A program made the position numbers and the translations under genes. Below, piece after piece: positions 21,862-33,613 of a DNA stretch of 64,000 nucleotides (its first letter is position 1; each line of letters begins with the position of its first letter). The stretch comes from Rhizopus sp. PT2906. Lineage: Eukaryota; Mucoromycota; Mucoromycetes; Mucorales; Rhizopodaceae. The notes under the pieces were generated by a model. It did not search any database. It was not told the DNA's origin and saw only the letters and a program-made list of their open reading frames with translations. The DNA lies in the NCBI GenBank assembly GCA_025529335.1, contig JAMYHX010000015.1, forward strand, positions 62,001 to 126,000. The letters run 5' to 3'.

Positions 21862-23564
21862 GTGATGTATAAACTGACAATTCAATAGATAACAATGATG
21901 GACTATTAGTAAAACCACGTGTCAATCATAACATCAGTAATAGTAGTCGACCTATCAGTTTACCTGCAGCTCGTCATCATTATCAACAAACAAATACGAG
22001 GCCACAGACAGAATACTTGAATGAACCACGAGCCGTAGATGTTGTGGCTGAAGGTGAAGTGGATCCCAATTACCTTGTTCCTGCTCAAACAAATGCCGGT
22101 GATAGTTTGACACCTGCTATAGCCTCTTCAATGAATACCGATCACGTTCCTCTAATTCCCGCTCCACCACTTCTCACAACCCATCGTAACCTGCAAGCCA
22201 AGCTGGATGACTTGGAAGAGAAACTGAGACAATGTAGAATGAAAAAACAAGCGATTATGGAAGGCAGACAAACTGAAACAAACAATATGACCGAGGAAAG
22301 TTTGGATCAAATGATTGCTCAATATTTACGTGTCATGGCTGAAATTAAAGCAACATTGAATGGTGTACGAACGATCTATATGAGTGCAGCTACGATACCG
22401 AATGTACTCCAATTCCAAGCACACATCATTGCCTATCAGCTAACGCTCATTGATGCTTCTATATTTAACGCAATACCTCCTCAAGCCTTATTAGAACATT
22501 CATCAAAACACCCTCATCCTCGCATTGTTGCATCTACTGATTTTTTTAATTACATCACCCGTTTTATAGAACACTCTATTCTTCTGCCCCAAGAGGCTTC
22601 TGCACGAGCTCAGCATATCCATTATTGGATTAAAGTGGCTTCTCGCTGCTTAGATGTAAATAACTATCAAACACTAAAAGCCATCATTTCAGCATTAAAT
22701 ACTCCACCTGTACAACGTCTAAAGAGGACATGGTCTTATATACCAAAGAAAAGCTCAACAAAATTAGAGACATTAAATGACCTCATGTCTGAGGCCAATA
22801 ACTATGGAAATTATCGTGAACACATGGGAATGGTCAATACAACGGTGGTGAATGGGAAGAGTGTACAAATGATTCGTGATGAGCATTTTTCAAGGCCTAC
22901 GGTTCCCTTTTTAGGTACCTTTATTCATGATGTAACATATCTTTTGGCTGCCTTCAAATCCAGTCCAGCGGCAGCAACGATGTCACCCGAGGAGGAGCCT
23001 AGGATTCAGGAAGTGCTGAACACAATGCGCCGGTTTCAAACTGGCCCGCGATATACACCAACGATACCCTCTTTTCTCTTGAAGTCATCTCAGAAGCATC
23101 ACTTTAGGCCGGCCATCTCTAATGCTCTACACCGAGGTGCATCTCGTATCCAGCGCATGAGTGGTGGGAACATCTTTGGATTCGATTCTAGTAGTAACAG
23201 CAACAGTAGCGGCGTAAGCTCCTCTAGTCTAAGTTTTATGAGCGATAAAGAGGATGATGAAGATAACTTGGAAGAGCAACAAAAGATGGCAACGCAATAT
23301 ATCCTGATGCGATCATGGGTCAGTCAGAATACAGTAGACGAACTTAGTACATTGCGTGAACCTCTACAGTCAAAATCGAATAGTATGTATGGGTCACGTA
23401 GTAACAGTAATGGACCTACAAGTTCAATCAGCATGAATCGGACAAGTTCCATGTTTAGCAATACAAGTTCCAATGTTCGCTTCAGTACAGGATCAACCTC
23501 ATTAAATACCTCAGGAGGCAGTGGAGGTGATAGCCGACCAGCAAGCATGGATGGTTATGTCTAA
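21326..23564 (+). CDS. RasGEF (Cdc25-type) protein with MIT-like N-terminus
   Basis: Five exons in outline: 21326-21394, 21451-21526, 21575-21811, 21889-23564 (four coding pieces) give 685 aa. The N-terminal ~90 residues form a helical, MIT-like bundle (ESIEELVSLAIQLEEKGQIK, AYFSFTSLSQKAIQSL). A proline-rich stretch with PPPLPPKP and VPPKPARVSRP suggests SH3 binding. A coiled coil (NLQAKLDDLEEKLRQC) precedes the catalytic RasGEF domain: FQAHIIAYQLTLIDASIF, HIHYWIKVASRCLDVNNYQT, IISALNTPPVQRLKRTW, VPFLGTFIHDVTYL. The C-terminus is Ser/Asn-rich. It should load GTP onto a Ras-family GTPase. I see no upstream REM (RasGEF_N) domain. The RasGEF call is strong, the MIT call tentative. Confidence 0.85.
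21819..21859 (+). repeat. (AAT)n microsatellite inside a RasGEF intron
   Basis: About 13 AAT units between the donor GTAAAG (21812) and acceptor TTCAATAG (21888) of the third intron. It accounts for most of the intron and is likely length-polymorphic. Confidence 0.9.
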
Positions 23565-23782
23565 TTTAGTGTATTATTTAAACATGATATATATATGTCT
23601 GTCTATGCATATTTGTATATTACATTACATGTATGTGTATATATACATATGTGTGTGTGTGTGTATGTGCTGGCTGGAACTCACAAATAAAATATATCGT
23701 TGGAATCATTCATGAACTGAGTTACAGATATTTATATATAAATTGTCTAAAACAATAAAAAATTTTAATAGATCTTTACAGA

Positions 23783-24801
23783 ATGACAAGTGAAGACGAT
23801 ACGTTTAATTTCAACTTTGACGATGATATTTTCGGGGAAACTAAAGAAAAGCAACAAGTCGAGTTATCAACTATAGATTATCAAGCAAAAGTTGAAACTG
23901 ATGGAGTAAAATATAAACATGATCTATTGCTTTGTTGATCTAATTGTTAAAACAGTGGTTTCATTCAGATAAATCTATAGAAGAGCTAATGTTGGAAACA
24001 CATGGTCCTAATCAATTAAAGAATTCAATTGAGCATGACTATCTATACAAAAAATATGATATAGCTTTGAATAAATGTTTGGAATATATTAGAGTAGCTC
24101 GTACGAACGATCAATGTAAAGTTAGTGGGACAAAGGAGCTAGTTGAGATGGCTATGCATTGTGCTGCCAAATTGAATAAACTGGACATTATAAACGAATT
24201 GTTGGATGAGAAACAAGTAAGAATGAGATAAAAAAAAAAGAGAGAGAGTGAAAGAAATGGTTCAATAACATGGCATATATATATATAGTCTACAGTCGAT
24301 ACCGGTCTATTATTGACTAGAGGGAAATTCTTGCCTCTTGTAGGACGATATAAGGAGGCGATGCATACGTATATCGAATATCACAAGGAAAGAAAGCTAG
24401 ATTACAAAATATGGAATGCTATGGCCAACGTATTCATGTTATCAGCAGAAAACGACAGCGAGAAAAGACAAGACATGCGATATCATTTGGCCAATCTTTC
24501 CATGATCCGTGCTATACATATTTATACAAACTCAAGATGGAGAAACAAGATTGATTTTGTAAAGGATAGGTTTGAAAAAGAATTAGAATCATTAGAAGCA
24601 CGTTTGAAGATAACAAAAGAGCGTCGAGGCGATGCAGACAAATTTGTAGAATGGATGTCGACTGATGACAAGAGTATAGAGGATGCAGGATTAAGCTCAT
24701 TTGACTGGCAAGACATTATTTGGATTTATAAAGACTGGATACTAAGACAGGACATTGAAGTAGAAGAAGACAATACAATAAAGGCAGTTAAAGATTTATA
24801 A
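23783..24801 (+). CDS. TPR-like protein, tentatively C8orf76-like
   Basis: Three exons (23783-23905, 23956-24216, 24289-24801), all phase 0, give 298 aa. The acidic N-terminus (NFNFDDDIFGE) is followed by YQAKVETDGWFHSD and then helix pairs that look like tetratricopeptide repeats (YDIALNKCLEYIRVAR; LVEMAMHCAAKLNKLDIINELLDEK; GRYKEAMHTYIEYHKE; WNAMANVFMLSAEN). The end reads FDWQDIIWIYKDWILRQDIE. The Asp/Glu-rich start followed by an AK..WF signature and repeats resembles animal C8orf76, a poorly understood protein, but this is recall without alignment. No enzyme motif is visible. The 14-3-3 gene converges on it with 20 bp between stops. Confidence 0.55.
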
Positions 24802-24821
24802 TCACTTCTTTAATTATTAAT

Positions 24822-25917
24822 TTAAGCATCAGTTGGTCCCTTTGCTTCTTCAGCCTTGTCATTGGCTTCTATTAAAAAAGTTAATAATGTGATATTAATA
24901 ATAACAATAAAAAGTTTACCTTGAAGATCTGATGTCCATAAAGTCAAGTTGTCTCTTAACAATTGCATGATCAGGGTAGAATCCTTGTAAGACTCTTCGC
25001 TCAAGTTATCAAGTTCAGCAATGGCATCATCAAAGGCTTGTTTAGCCAAATGACAAGCTTTATCAGGTGAGTTGTAAATTTCATAGTAAAAGACAGAGTA
25101 GTTCAAGGCGAGGCCCAAACGAATAGGATGAGTAGGAGCCAACTCAGCTTGAGCAATTTGTGTAGCATTCTCGTAGGCTTCACGAGCAGCATGTGCAGCG
25201 TCCTCACGAGCACTTCCAGTAGCATATTCGGCAACATAGCGGTGATAGTCACCCTTCCTATTTGAAGAGGAAAAAAATATATGTGTCAGAGAGAAAGAGA
25301 GAGAAATATAAAATATAAAACCTACATCTTGTAGTAAAAGACTTGGACTTCTCTCTCTTTTGCAGATGGAATCAAGTGTTCATCCAAGAGACTCAGGATG
25401 TCAGCACAAACTTCATAAAGTTCTGACTCAATCTTTTCTCTGTATTGCTTGATTTTGGATACTTGGGTCTCATGACCTTTCATTTCTTCTTTTTGTTCAA
25501 TAGATGAAACAATTCTCCATGAGGCACGACGAGCACCGATGACATTTTTATATGCGACAGATAAAAGATTACGTTCTTCAACTGTTAAATCGATACCCAT
25601 CTAAAGATATACTTTAATATATGCTGTGTATATCTCATATTTAACTTTTACCTTTGCGACGTCCTTCATGAAAGAGACCATTTCTATACTACGATATTTA
25701 ATATATGTTCTATGCTTTATACTTTTAACTTACCATCATAACGTTCTGCTTGTTCGGCAATCTTTGCCATGTAAACCTTTTTTTTTTTACAGTTAGAGCG
25801 TCATTAACAGTTTATGCTTTTCAATTATGGTTCTTACTTTATCTTCACGTTCCTATACGTTATGTTAGTAAACTACATCCTTAAACTAGTGTCATTTCAT
25901 ATACTTACATTAGCCAT
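24822..25917 (-). CDS. 14-3-3 protein
   Basis: Seven exons (25917-25909, 25852-25838, 25776-25734, 25683-25652, 25600-25326, 25257-24920, 24868-24822) give 252 aa. The protein is a phospho-Ser/Thr adaptor. The nine-helix fold is recognisable: YMAKIAEQAERYDEMVSFMK, VEERNLLSVAYKNVIGARRA, SWRIVSSIEQKEE, FYYKMKGDYHRYVAE, PTHPIRLGLALNYSVFYYEI, and LSEESYKDSTLIMQLLRDNL. The phosphopeptide pocket residues (Lys in AYKN, Arg in ARRASWR, Arg-Tyr in HRYVAE) are all present. The first four coding exons are tiny: 9, 15, 43 and 32 nt. The acidic tail is short. Family assignment is certain. Confidence 0.96.
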
Positions 25918-27160
25918 TGTTAAAGAGATGATTTATATAAAAAGAGAGAGAAGGAGAAAGAAGAAAGGTGTAACATCACAAAGTTTAACACCTTTTTTCT
26001 CAAACCGATTGAAAAGCAGCAACTAGATGACGTACCCCGAGTGGCGGGGCATTTGCGCCGCTTAAAGTAAGTTTATGTTCTTAAATTCAGAAACGTGTCT
26101 GATCTCTCCTTAACGCTGTCACTTGACTGGCGGTTTTAGTCACATCAAGAGAACGCCCATTTCTTTTCATTAAAGTTTACGAATAGTGAATATGAGGAGA
26201 CCTATTGCATCAGTTGCGAGGCAAGAGTGAGAGGTACCCTGCAGCTATCCATGGCAATAAACATTCCCCTTTTTATGAAGCTTATCCAAAGTGTCTCCTA
26301 GCTATATGAATTGCACGACAGGATATGCAGCTATGCATTGTCTGAGAGGCTTATGCATTTGCTGGTAAAAGACAAGTTTACTTGATATCGTTAAATTATC
26401 TAAAACACGTAAAATAGGACATGTAGAATGATTGAATTCAAACAGACTCTTTTATCCAGGATAACATTATTGATATAGTCATGCTTTTAAAAAAGACATG
26501 GGATTTCTACAAAAAAAAGAGACAGAAAGAGAATGTGTTAAAATGGTTTCATAGACTGATTAATTTCTCTGTCGCTTATGACTGTGTAAAAGGTGCCTTT
26601 TAACATTTCTGACGTTTTAGTTAAAGACAAAATGCTACGGCATGCTGGCCAGCCTTAATTGATATCTGCAATGCAACTTTAAAAGCTTACATTGGGATAA
26701 TCAAAGTACATACTATCAACCTTGGTGACATTTAATCCTGTGCTATTAGTCACAACTCTCTTTATCGGATCCAATTCAGAGTTTATTGAATGGAGAAAAT
26801 CAAAAGATAAAAATATCTAATAACAATGCATAAGAGCTTTGACGTTGTCGTGGTAGTAGATGTAGTATTGAAGCTTTGGACGGGCATTCTCTTTTATCCT
26901 CATGGCTTCTATAGATGTTAGTGTTTCGTGACTCATGAACTTCGTTAGATAATATGAGCATCTCTTGTTGCGTATGATAGATACAAACCCTTAAAGCTCT
27001 TTAAACCATATTCTTTTCAGCACCATATCTCTCAAATTAATCACTTTTTCTTATTGTGAGATCCATTACGAACAGTAATGTTCTACAAGCATAACACTTT
27101 CAAACTTTGGACTGCTGACAGGTAGATCATGAAAGAAGTCAACATCAATAGCAGGGCTTG
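25918..27160. other. 1.2-kb stretch without a recognisable gene
   Basis: Includes the 14-3-3 upstream region (a TGACGTA CRE-like element near 26027-26033) and low-complexity AT-rich sequence. No open frame over 60 codons and no RNA gene recognised. It may be further decayed parts of the relic that begins at 27165. Confidence 0.35.
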
Positions 27161-27164
27161 TAAT

Positions 27165-28425
27165 AAATCAAAGACGTAACCATAAAAAGATGACAAATGG
27201 TGTACGAAAAGCTGTAAATAAACAGGCAGAACGTGACAAGCTTACGGAATCGTTCGAACAGTCCATACACAGCTTATAAACATCCAGTGTAAATTGTTCT
27301 TGTTGAAAGGATGTGTTACAAGTAAATGCATCATCCTGGACCGCTTTGTTAGTTGTACTTTCCAGGGTTGTTGCAATTTCCGCAATCTCATGATCCATGT
27401 CATAACAATTCATGGCAATATCAATATGCGACGATTTGTAATCATTTGGGTTCCTCTGAAGCACTTGAACATTTCCATTGAGATATTCACAAACGTTTGC
27501 AAATACGCCATCTCTAAGCCTCTCAACTCTAATCCATTGACGTTTCCATGTTGACTGAATCTTTAGGGCTCTTTAAAAGGTAGCCAAGTAGTTGATCATA
27601 TACGTCAAGCAAGGACATAGGCATGGGTTGAGAGAGAATCTGGAAGGATATGCAAGAGATATTAGCAAATCTTTTCGTAATATAATTAATCGATATCTTT
27701 GGTATAAAAGGTTTGCTGGAATCAACACAAAGATATGTCAAGGGAGGTTGTGGGTCCTAGACGATCAGAGCGTTCATATCCTCATGTATGGCAGCAGTTG
27801 CATGAAGAAAATACAGTCTGGAGCATGAGTTAAAGATAATATCTTGCATTGGGAAATCTTTTACACATTGTATATCTTTCACGCTTTCAAGTTCGGAAAT
27901 GGTCGTGATAGACTCCTTGTACTTATAAAAGTGCTTCAATCCAAGCTCGCTAGAACTAAAAGAGCATAATTCGTATATGTTCTATTTATACCGTCATCAA
28001 TATCAAATAAATATGTTGATAGGCGACTGTCAAAGATGATTTTGAACACTGTCAAAACTTCAAAGTTTAGATAATACTTGAACTAACTGCATAAAATTAT
28101 GAAAATTCATGTCTGTTAACTTATTTATGATGATAACGATCAAAGTAGCGTGTATTTCTATTTCTCTAACAGACTGTCTTTGATATCCAAGAGTTCTGGC
28201 TTGTTTAATTGCAGAAAAGATTAAACGTGAATGTTGGCTTGAAAGCGTACCTCTTTAAAATAAGCGTTTTGTAGAGAAAGTCAACCACCTTAAACAAGTC
28301 GACAAGCACGTCAGATCTTGTCTTTTCTCAAATGTATTCAAAGACTTGATAGTTTGAGCAAGTGTTGAACGTTGGAAGGGGTCATAATGATTGGTTGATT
28401 TCTAAATATAGTCATTAAATGAACC
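27165..28425 (-). pseudogene. Heavily decayed protein-coding gene of unknown family
   Basis: Reading the minus strand from about 28425 to 27168 gives successive protein-like pieces in changing frames: DPFQRSTLAQTIKSLNTFEK; a piece starting ARTLGYQRQSVREIEIHATL; VFKIIFDSRLSTYLFDIDDG; a piece containing FPMQDIIFNSCSRLYFLHAT; ISCISFQILSQPMPMSLLDV; then, after a frameshift near 27540, an open run of ~125 codons containing VERLRDGVFANVCEYLNGN and DHEIAEIATTLESTTNKAVQ. It looks all-helical and could be a repeat protein. I do not recognise it. At least four frame breaks and several stops argue for a pseudogene, though part of the breaks could be introns. Confidence 0.45.
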
Positions 28426-28495
28426 AATACAGTGGCTTGTTTATCACTCAGTCAGCTTTACACCAATTTGCTGTTTCTTTCTTTCTTTAGTTATA

Positions 28496-30268
28496 ATGGA
28501 CCATTACTTGCATGAAGACATCTCACCACCTGCTACACCTCCTAGCTTCTTTGTTACTTCCTCTTCCTCTAATAATAATAATAACGCCTCTGTTCATTCT
28601 TCAGTTATAAATGCTTTGACTTATAACCACAGCAGTAGTAGTATCAGCAACCGATTGGCAAGGAAACTTCGAGCCTCTTTTAGTGAAATAAACGAAGATA
28701 TTAATGAAGAGCAACTAAACCACTTGCGTCAACTGAAGCATGCCTTTCAACAGCTCTCCCCACAGCAAAAACAACTGCTATTAGCCGAACTGGTCAACTG
28801 CTGTGATAACAGCCAGTTGAACTATTTAAATGATCTTATTGCACCTCGTCTTAAAATTGACTTTTTGAAAGAACTGCCTATCGAGATATCCCTACACATC
28901 TTGACATTTATTGATGATCCCAAAACACTGGCAAGAGCTGCTTGCGTATCCACGTTCTGGAACTCATTATTAAAGGATGAAGCAACGTGGAAAGCGCTTT
29001 GTATGAAGCATCAGTATCGCCGACGTAACTCAAGTATATGCGGCGGAGAACTATTAGAACCACCGAGTCAGCGCCGAAACTTTTCTTATCGAGAATATTT
29101 TAAACGTAAATATAATGTCGCCTCTGCTTGGGCTCACGGTGGAAAAGTAAAAGTAGTGGAAGAAGGGTTCGGTGAAGGATTAGTCACTTCCTTGCAGTAT
29201 GACGAAAGATTTATCGTCGTCGGCTGTGATAATCATCGAATAGAAGTTTTTGATACAAACACCGCCGAGAAGGTGCGGACTTTGCGTGGTCATGAAGGAG
29301 GTGTATGGGCACTGCAATTCAAGGGGGGCGAGAAAAACGACCCAGAGCGTATCCTCGTTAGTGGAGGATGTGATAGGTAATGAAAAGTAATATGATATGT
29401 TGAATAAACTAACTCTTGTGTAATATTTAGAGATGTAAGAGTCTGGAATTTGGATACTGGAGAATTACTTCATATACTTCGTGGCCATAATTCAACTGTG
29501 AGATGTCTAAAGATGAAAGATAAAAGAATTGCAGTCACAGGATCTCGAGATGCAACGATGAGAGTATGGGATATACAAAGAGGCGTTCTATTGCATGTAC
29601 TACTTGGTCATCAAGCAAGTGTACGTTGTATGGAGATTCATGGTAATACAGTCGTATCAGGATCTTATGATTATACAGCAAGAGTTTGGGATTTACGTAC
29701 AGGAAGATGCCTCCATGTGCTTGCTGGACACTATACACAGATTTATGCTATAGCCTTTGATGGGCATAAAGTAGTCACAGGATCGCTCGATTCAAATATC
29801 AGGGTATGGTCAGCAGAAACAGGACAGTGTCTAGCTACCTTACACGGACATACGTCATTAGTGGGCCAATTGCAGCTTTCTGGTAATACACTGGTCAGTG
29901 GAGGCTCCGATGGCTGCTTACGTGTATGGGATCTTCAACATTACGAATGCACCCAGCAAATCTCAGCACATGATAATTCTGTTACTTGTCTACAGTTTGA
30001 CGACAGACGTATGATGAGTGCGGGAAATGATGGAAGGATTAAATTATGGGATATAAAGTTAGGCCGACTAATCAGAAATTTCACGGCACCAGCCAAAACT
30101 GTATGGAAAATACAGTTTACGGACACAAAGGCTGTTGTCTTGATGCAGCGCAGGCGTTCACCCGATTCTGAAGAAGGCAAGACTGTAATGGAAGTACATG
30201 ACTTTGATATTGATGATATGGAAACAGAAGAGGAGGATACTTTATCTGATATGGCCATAGATAGTTGA
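28496..30268 (+). CDS. F-box/WD40 protein, Cdc4/FBXW7-like
   Basis: Two exons (28496-29376, 29431-30268) give 572 aa. The Ser/Asn-rich N-terminus is followed by a helical dimerisation-like region (LNHLRQLKHAFQQLSPQQKQ) and an F-box near residues 125-170 (KELPIEISLHILTFIDDPKT, then VSTFWNSLLKDEATW). Seven to eight WD40 repeats follow, with GH...WD spacing such as LRGHNSTVRC...RVWDIQRG. The architecture and order match SCF substrate receptors of the Cdc4/FBXW7 group, which bind Skp1 through the F-box and phospho-degrons on the propeller. Arginines that would read phosphates are present in the middle blades (TGSRDATMRVW, SGSYDYTARVW). The acidic C-tail is short. An orthologue of yeast Cdc4 is possible but unproven. 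Confidence 0.88.
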
Positions 30269-31559
30269 ATCCTAAAGAAAAGAAGGAAAAAATAAAAGAA
30301 TTATTTATTCAAATGTGTAATAGTAAATATCAGGCGTATTTTGGCGTAAAGAAGGATGTATCGTTTTTCTGTTTGAAGGATATGTGTTGTTCATCCGAAT
30401 GTAAAGGATTCTTGAGTTTGTTCGTATATGTAGGCAGTTCAAAGTGTTCAGGAACTAAACTTATCTCGGAATACCCCCTAGAGTGGGTTGATCTCTGCGA
30501 ATTTCATAACCTCATCTCTCAAGAATAACGTATGGCGCTCAGGTAAACCTATTTCATTATTTCCATCAATAGCTGAGACCTATGTATATATATGATATGT
30601 TGGTCAACAGGAATATCATTTTGATACCTACTGCATGAAGCTGCAGAAAGTTGACACATTTACCAGCATTGACTTGCAGGAGAGAAGAACAGTAGATGAA
30701 ACTTTAATACTATTATTTACTACTCTATTGAGCAGAAAAGAAAGAATTATCAATGTCACTTTTCCAGAGGACAACTTTCTTCAAGAGATGTATGAATGAT
30801 AACAGTGTGATATCTGTGGAAGATAAAATGTTAGGATGTAAAAGTCAATGGGACAAAAGAATAATGCGTTTTATTAAGGAGCATAAAGGACATTGCACTT
30901 GTTTATGAATTATGTTGGTGTCACAACATAGTGATCCTCTGCCACCTCTGGCACGAGAGCTTTCATTAACATGCTGATGGCTTGATTATCGGTTAGTACC
31001 GTTTTGTTTATCAGATCAGTTCCTGGTCTGTTGTTGTAAGGAAGAGTGCGATCAATGTCGTCTAGATACTTTACATAAGAGAGTATTTATGATGTTGTCG
31101 AATAAGTAGCTTTACCTATGAAATATAAGATAGAATATGGCTCATTGTAATCATTTATGAGAAAGAGACTCACGGCAAGAAAAGAAATTGATGTTTAAAT
31201 ACAATAAATGTTGTTCAATATCTAGTGAATTGCATCAATACGACGCGTCATCAAATACAATGAATCAGTGCTGTGGGGCTTAATATGAAGTATTATGTTA
31301 CTATTCAAGATAAATTGGCTTATGAAGTAATCTTCTTTAAAGCAGACATGCGACAGTATATAAATATATATTCATCTGATGATATATATTAAAGAAGTGT
31401 AATAGTAAATAATAGAAAAGTAAGTTATTGCTGTAAGAAGTAGTAGTAAAGTAGTAGTAATAGTAATAGTTGTAGTAGTACTTTTTACAACTAGCTGTAG
31501 TAATAATGATGGTAGCAAAAATAGATATTAATTAGCTACATTGTACATATTTGTGTAAT
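30269..31559. other. Intergenic with a small open frame of doubtful status
   Basis: 1.3 kb between the WD40 gene and the syntaxin 3' end. A plus-strand frame at 30596-30799 (67 codons; YCMKLQKVDTFTSIDLQERR, then FPEDNFLQEMYE) is protein-like but has no credible start and may be a relic exon. Further on are AGT/AGTAGTAA repeats near 31435-31510. No other gene seen. Confidence 0.4.
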
Positions 31560-32992
31560 TTAGTTTCCTCCAACACCCTAAACAAGTAGCACATTGAATA
31601 GACATATAATACGCAATATAAATTGACTTACCTTGTGGTCAAATGCAAACCACCATACAAGTATAGCAATGACCACAGCAAGGATGATTGTAATGAAAAA
31701 GCAACACCATTTTTTCTATTATATTATTAGACAACATATATTTATACTATTGGGTCCAACTTACGGCACGAGTAGATCTAGCTAAAACAATCGCCTTATT
31801 TATATGTGTAACACCTTGTTCAATATCAGCATTTGTATTCTCTGCATGTGTTTCTATTTGATCCAAGACCTTTCCTTGATCTTCAACCATCATTTGCATA
31901 TCCTCAAATAATTGTGCTAATTCTATGATGGTTTTTTGAATTCGTTTAATGTCATCATGTCTGGTTTGAACTTCGGACAGTACAGCCTTGGCTTGACCAG
32001 ATCGACTGTTTTGCAACAGCTAATATAATATGTAAATAAATAAAAATATGATTTGATATTTATCCTTACACTCTGAGCAAATATTTGATTTTGTTGGTCT
32101 GAATCAATAATGGCATCTAACTCATCCTCTGTAACATCCTGTTTAACTAGTGTACGATATAAGTAAGGATACTCATCATTGTTTGCTTTTTTTTTTTTTT
32201 TTTTTTTTTACCTATTCTAATCTGTCTTTCGACACGTTGTCGATATTTCTGATTAAAGTTTGCTTCAACATCTCGGTATCTTTGAATACAATTGAGAAAC
32301 TCTTTTTTAACTCGAGAGACCTATAATCACAGTTGGTATTTTGTATCAACACTAAATAATAATAATAACCTGTGCTCTTCTAATGTTCAAATCAGAGTTC
32401 TTTGGGTGGGTTGAATTACTAGCTTCCAAAGCTTTTATTCTATTCTTGATACTGGTATTCATTGCAGAAGTTTCATCAACAAACTGTGATAGTTGCTTTG
32501 ATGTTTGTTTCCATTGCTTTTCATTAATACTGACCAAAGAGGTGTCATGTAACTCACTTATAACGTCAATGTTTCTGTTGATAGCTTTAACAGAGGCTGA
32601 AATATCATCAATCTATCATCATGTATTAATGTTGAATTATTCCATTTTTTTTTTTGAAGGCGTACCTCTGCTAAATAACCATCCATAGTAGAGATATTTG
32701 TTTGAGCAGTAGAGGATACTTTATTTCTTGTGTCCATTTCGTACGAGGACTCTTCATGGCTACTTGTCGTATAACGTACTTGACCACCAGGTGTTCTTGT
32801 AGGGCCAAAGGCATCCGTGCTATATAATTTTATCAGTGGGGCTTGCTTCTATTATATAAAACAAAATAACCTGTCTGAAGCGTTCTATACATAAAGTATG
32901 AGTACCTTGATTTTTTTATCTATTCATTTTCTTACCCGAAGATCAGCTAGTCTGTCTCTACTAACAGTATACTTTGAATTGTAATTGCTCAT
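31560..32992 (-). CDS. Plasma-membrane type syntaxin (Sso1/STX1-like t-SNARE)
   Basis: Eight exons (32992-32936, 32848-32666, 32612-32370, 32320-32212, 32146-32070, 32019-31765, 31715-31632, 31577-31560) give 341 aa. Visible: the Habc domain (DDISASVKAINRNIDVISEL; VSRVKKEFLNCIQRYRDVEA), the Qa-SNARE helix (LVEx-type start DDIKRIQKTIIELAQLFEDM, then QMMVEDQGKVLDQIETHAEN; zero-layer Gln in VEDQGK), and a C-terminal membrane anchor (CCFFITIILAVVIAILVWWF) preceded by two lysines and a Cys pair that could be palmitoylated. A last mini-exon adds GVGGN after the anchor. It should act in exocytosis with a SNAP-25-like partner and an R-SNARE. A long T tract (32187-32209) lies in the fourth intron. Confidence 0.9.
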
Positions 32993-33613
32993 CAAGTCTA
33001 AATTAGTAAAGGATAAAGAGAAGAAAAGGAAGGGGACGGAGAGGGAAAAAAAAAAGAGATAAAGAGAGAAAGAAAGGTACAGTTGAAATAAAAGGGGGGC
33101 AAGTGAATTTTTTAAAGGAGAAATTTTTCAAGTGTTTTTTTTTTTTTTTTTTTTTTTAACTTTACACCATCAATTAAAGTTGCTATGATTCTTTTTGAGT
33201 TGCCTAGTTATTTCAATACATTCGATCCTTTTTTATACCCTGTTTATATTGTGTGTATCCAATTTAAACCTCCTTATTCATTGATATGATGTGTTGCCCT
33301 TGGCAACAGATATAGTTTGTGCAGGTGTTTCGGTTGTAACAAGAAACTGTCATGGATACACACATGATTCATACATAATTGTATCAAGTAACTTTTTATA
33401 AAAAAAAAAAGAGTGTATCACTATATAAGGAGAGAGGAAGGGGGAAAGGATGCTTATAAATAGATGGGATCAATCTTGTTTACTATTGTTGTCTTATCAA
33501 ACAGATTCTTGTCCAACCAGAACGACGTTTCAAGTCCTCGTGTGAGGTATTTTATCACAGTCCAGGCAGGATTAATTTTTTTTCTCTTTTTTTTTTTTGT
33601 TTGTTTGTAGCAA
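32993..33613. other. Divergent promoter region of syntaxin and CDF genes
   Basis: No gene. It contains GA-rich blocks (33017-33076), a ~23-bp T tract (33135-33157) and T-rich sequence just before the CDF start. Long homopolymer tracts are common in promoters of this genome. Confidence 0.5.

Noticed and set aside
30265..30528. Plus-strand frame directly following the WD40 stop codon
   Set aside because: Begins inside the stop region of the WD40 gene, is Lys-rich then Cys-rich, and has no homology that I recognise; probably 3' UTR.
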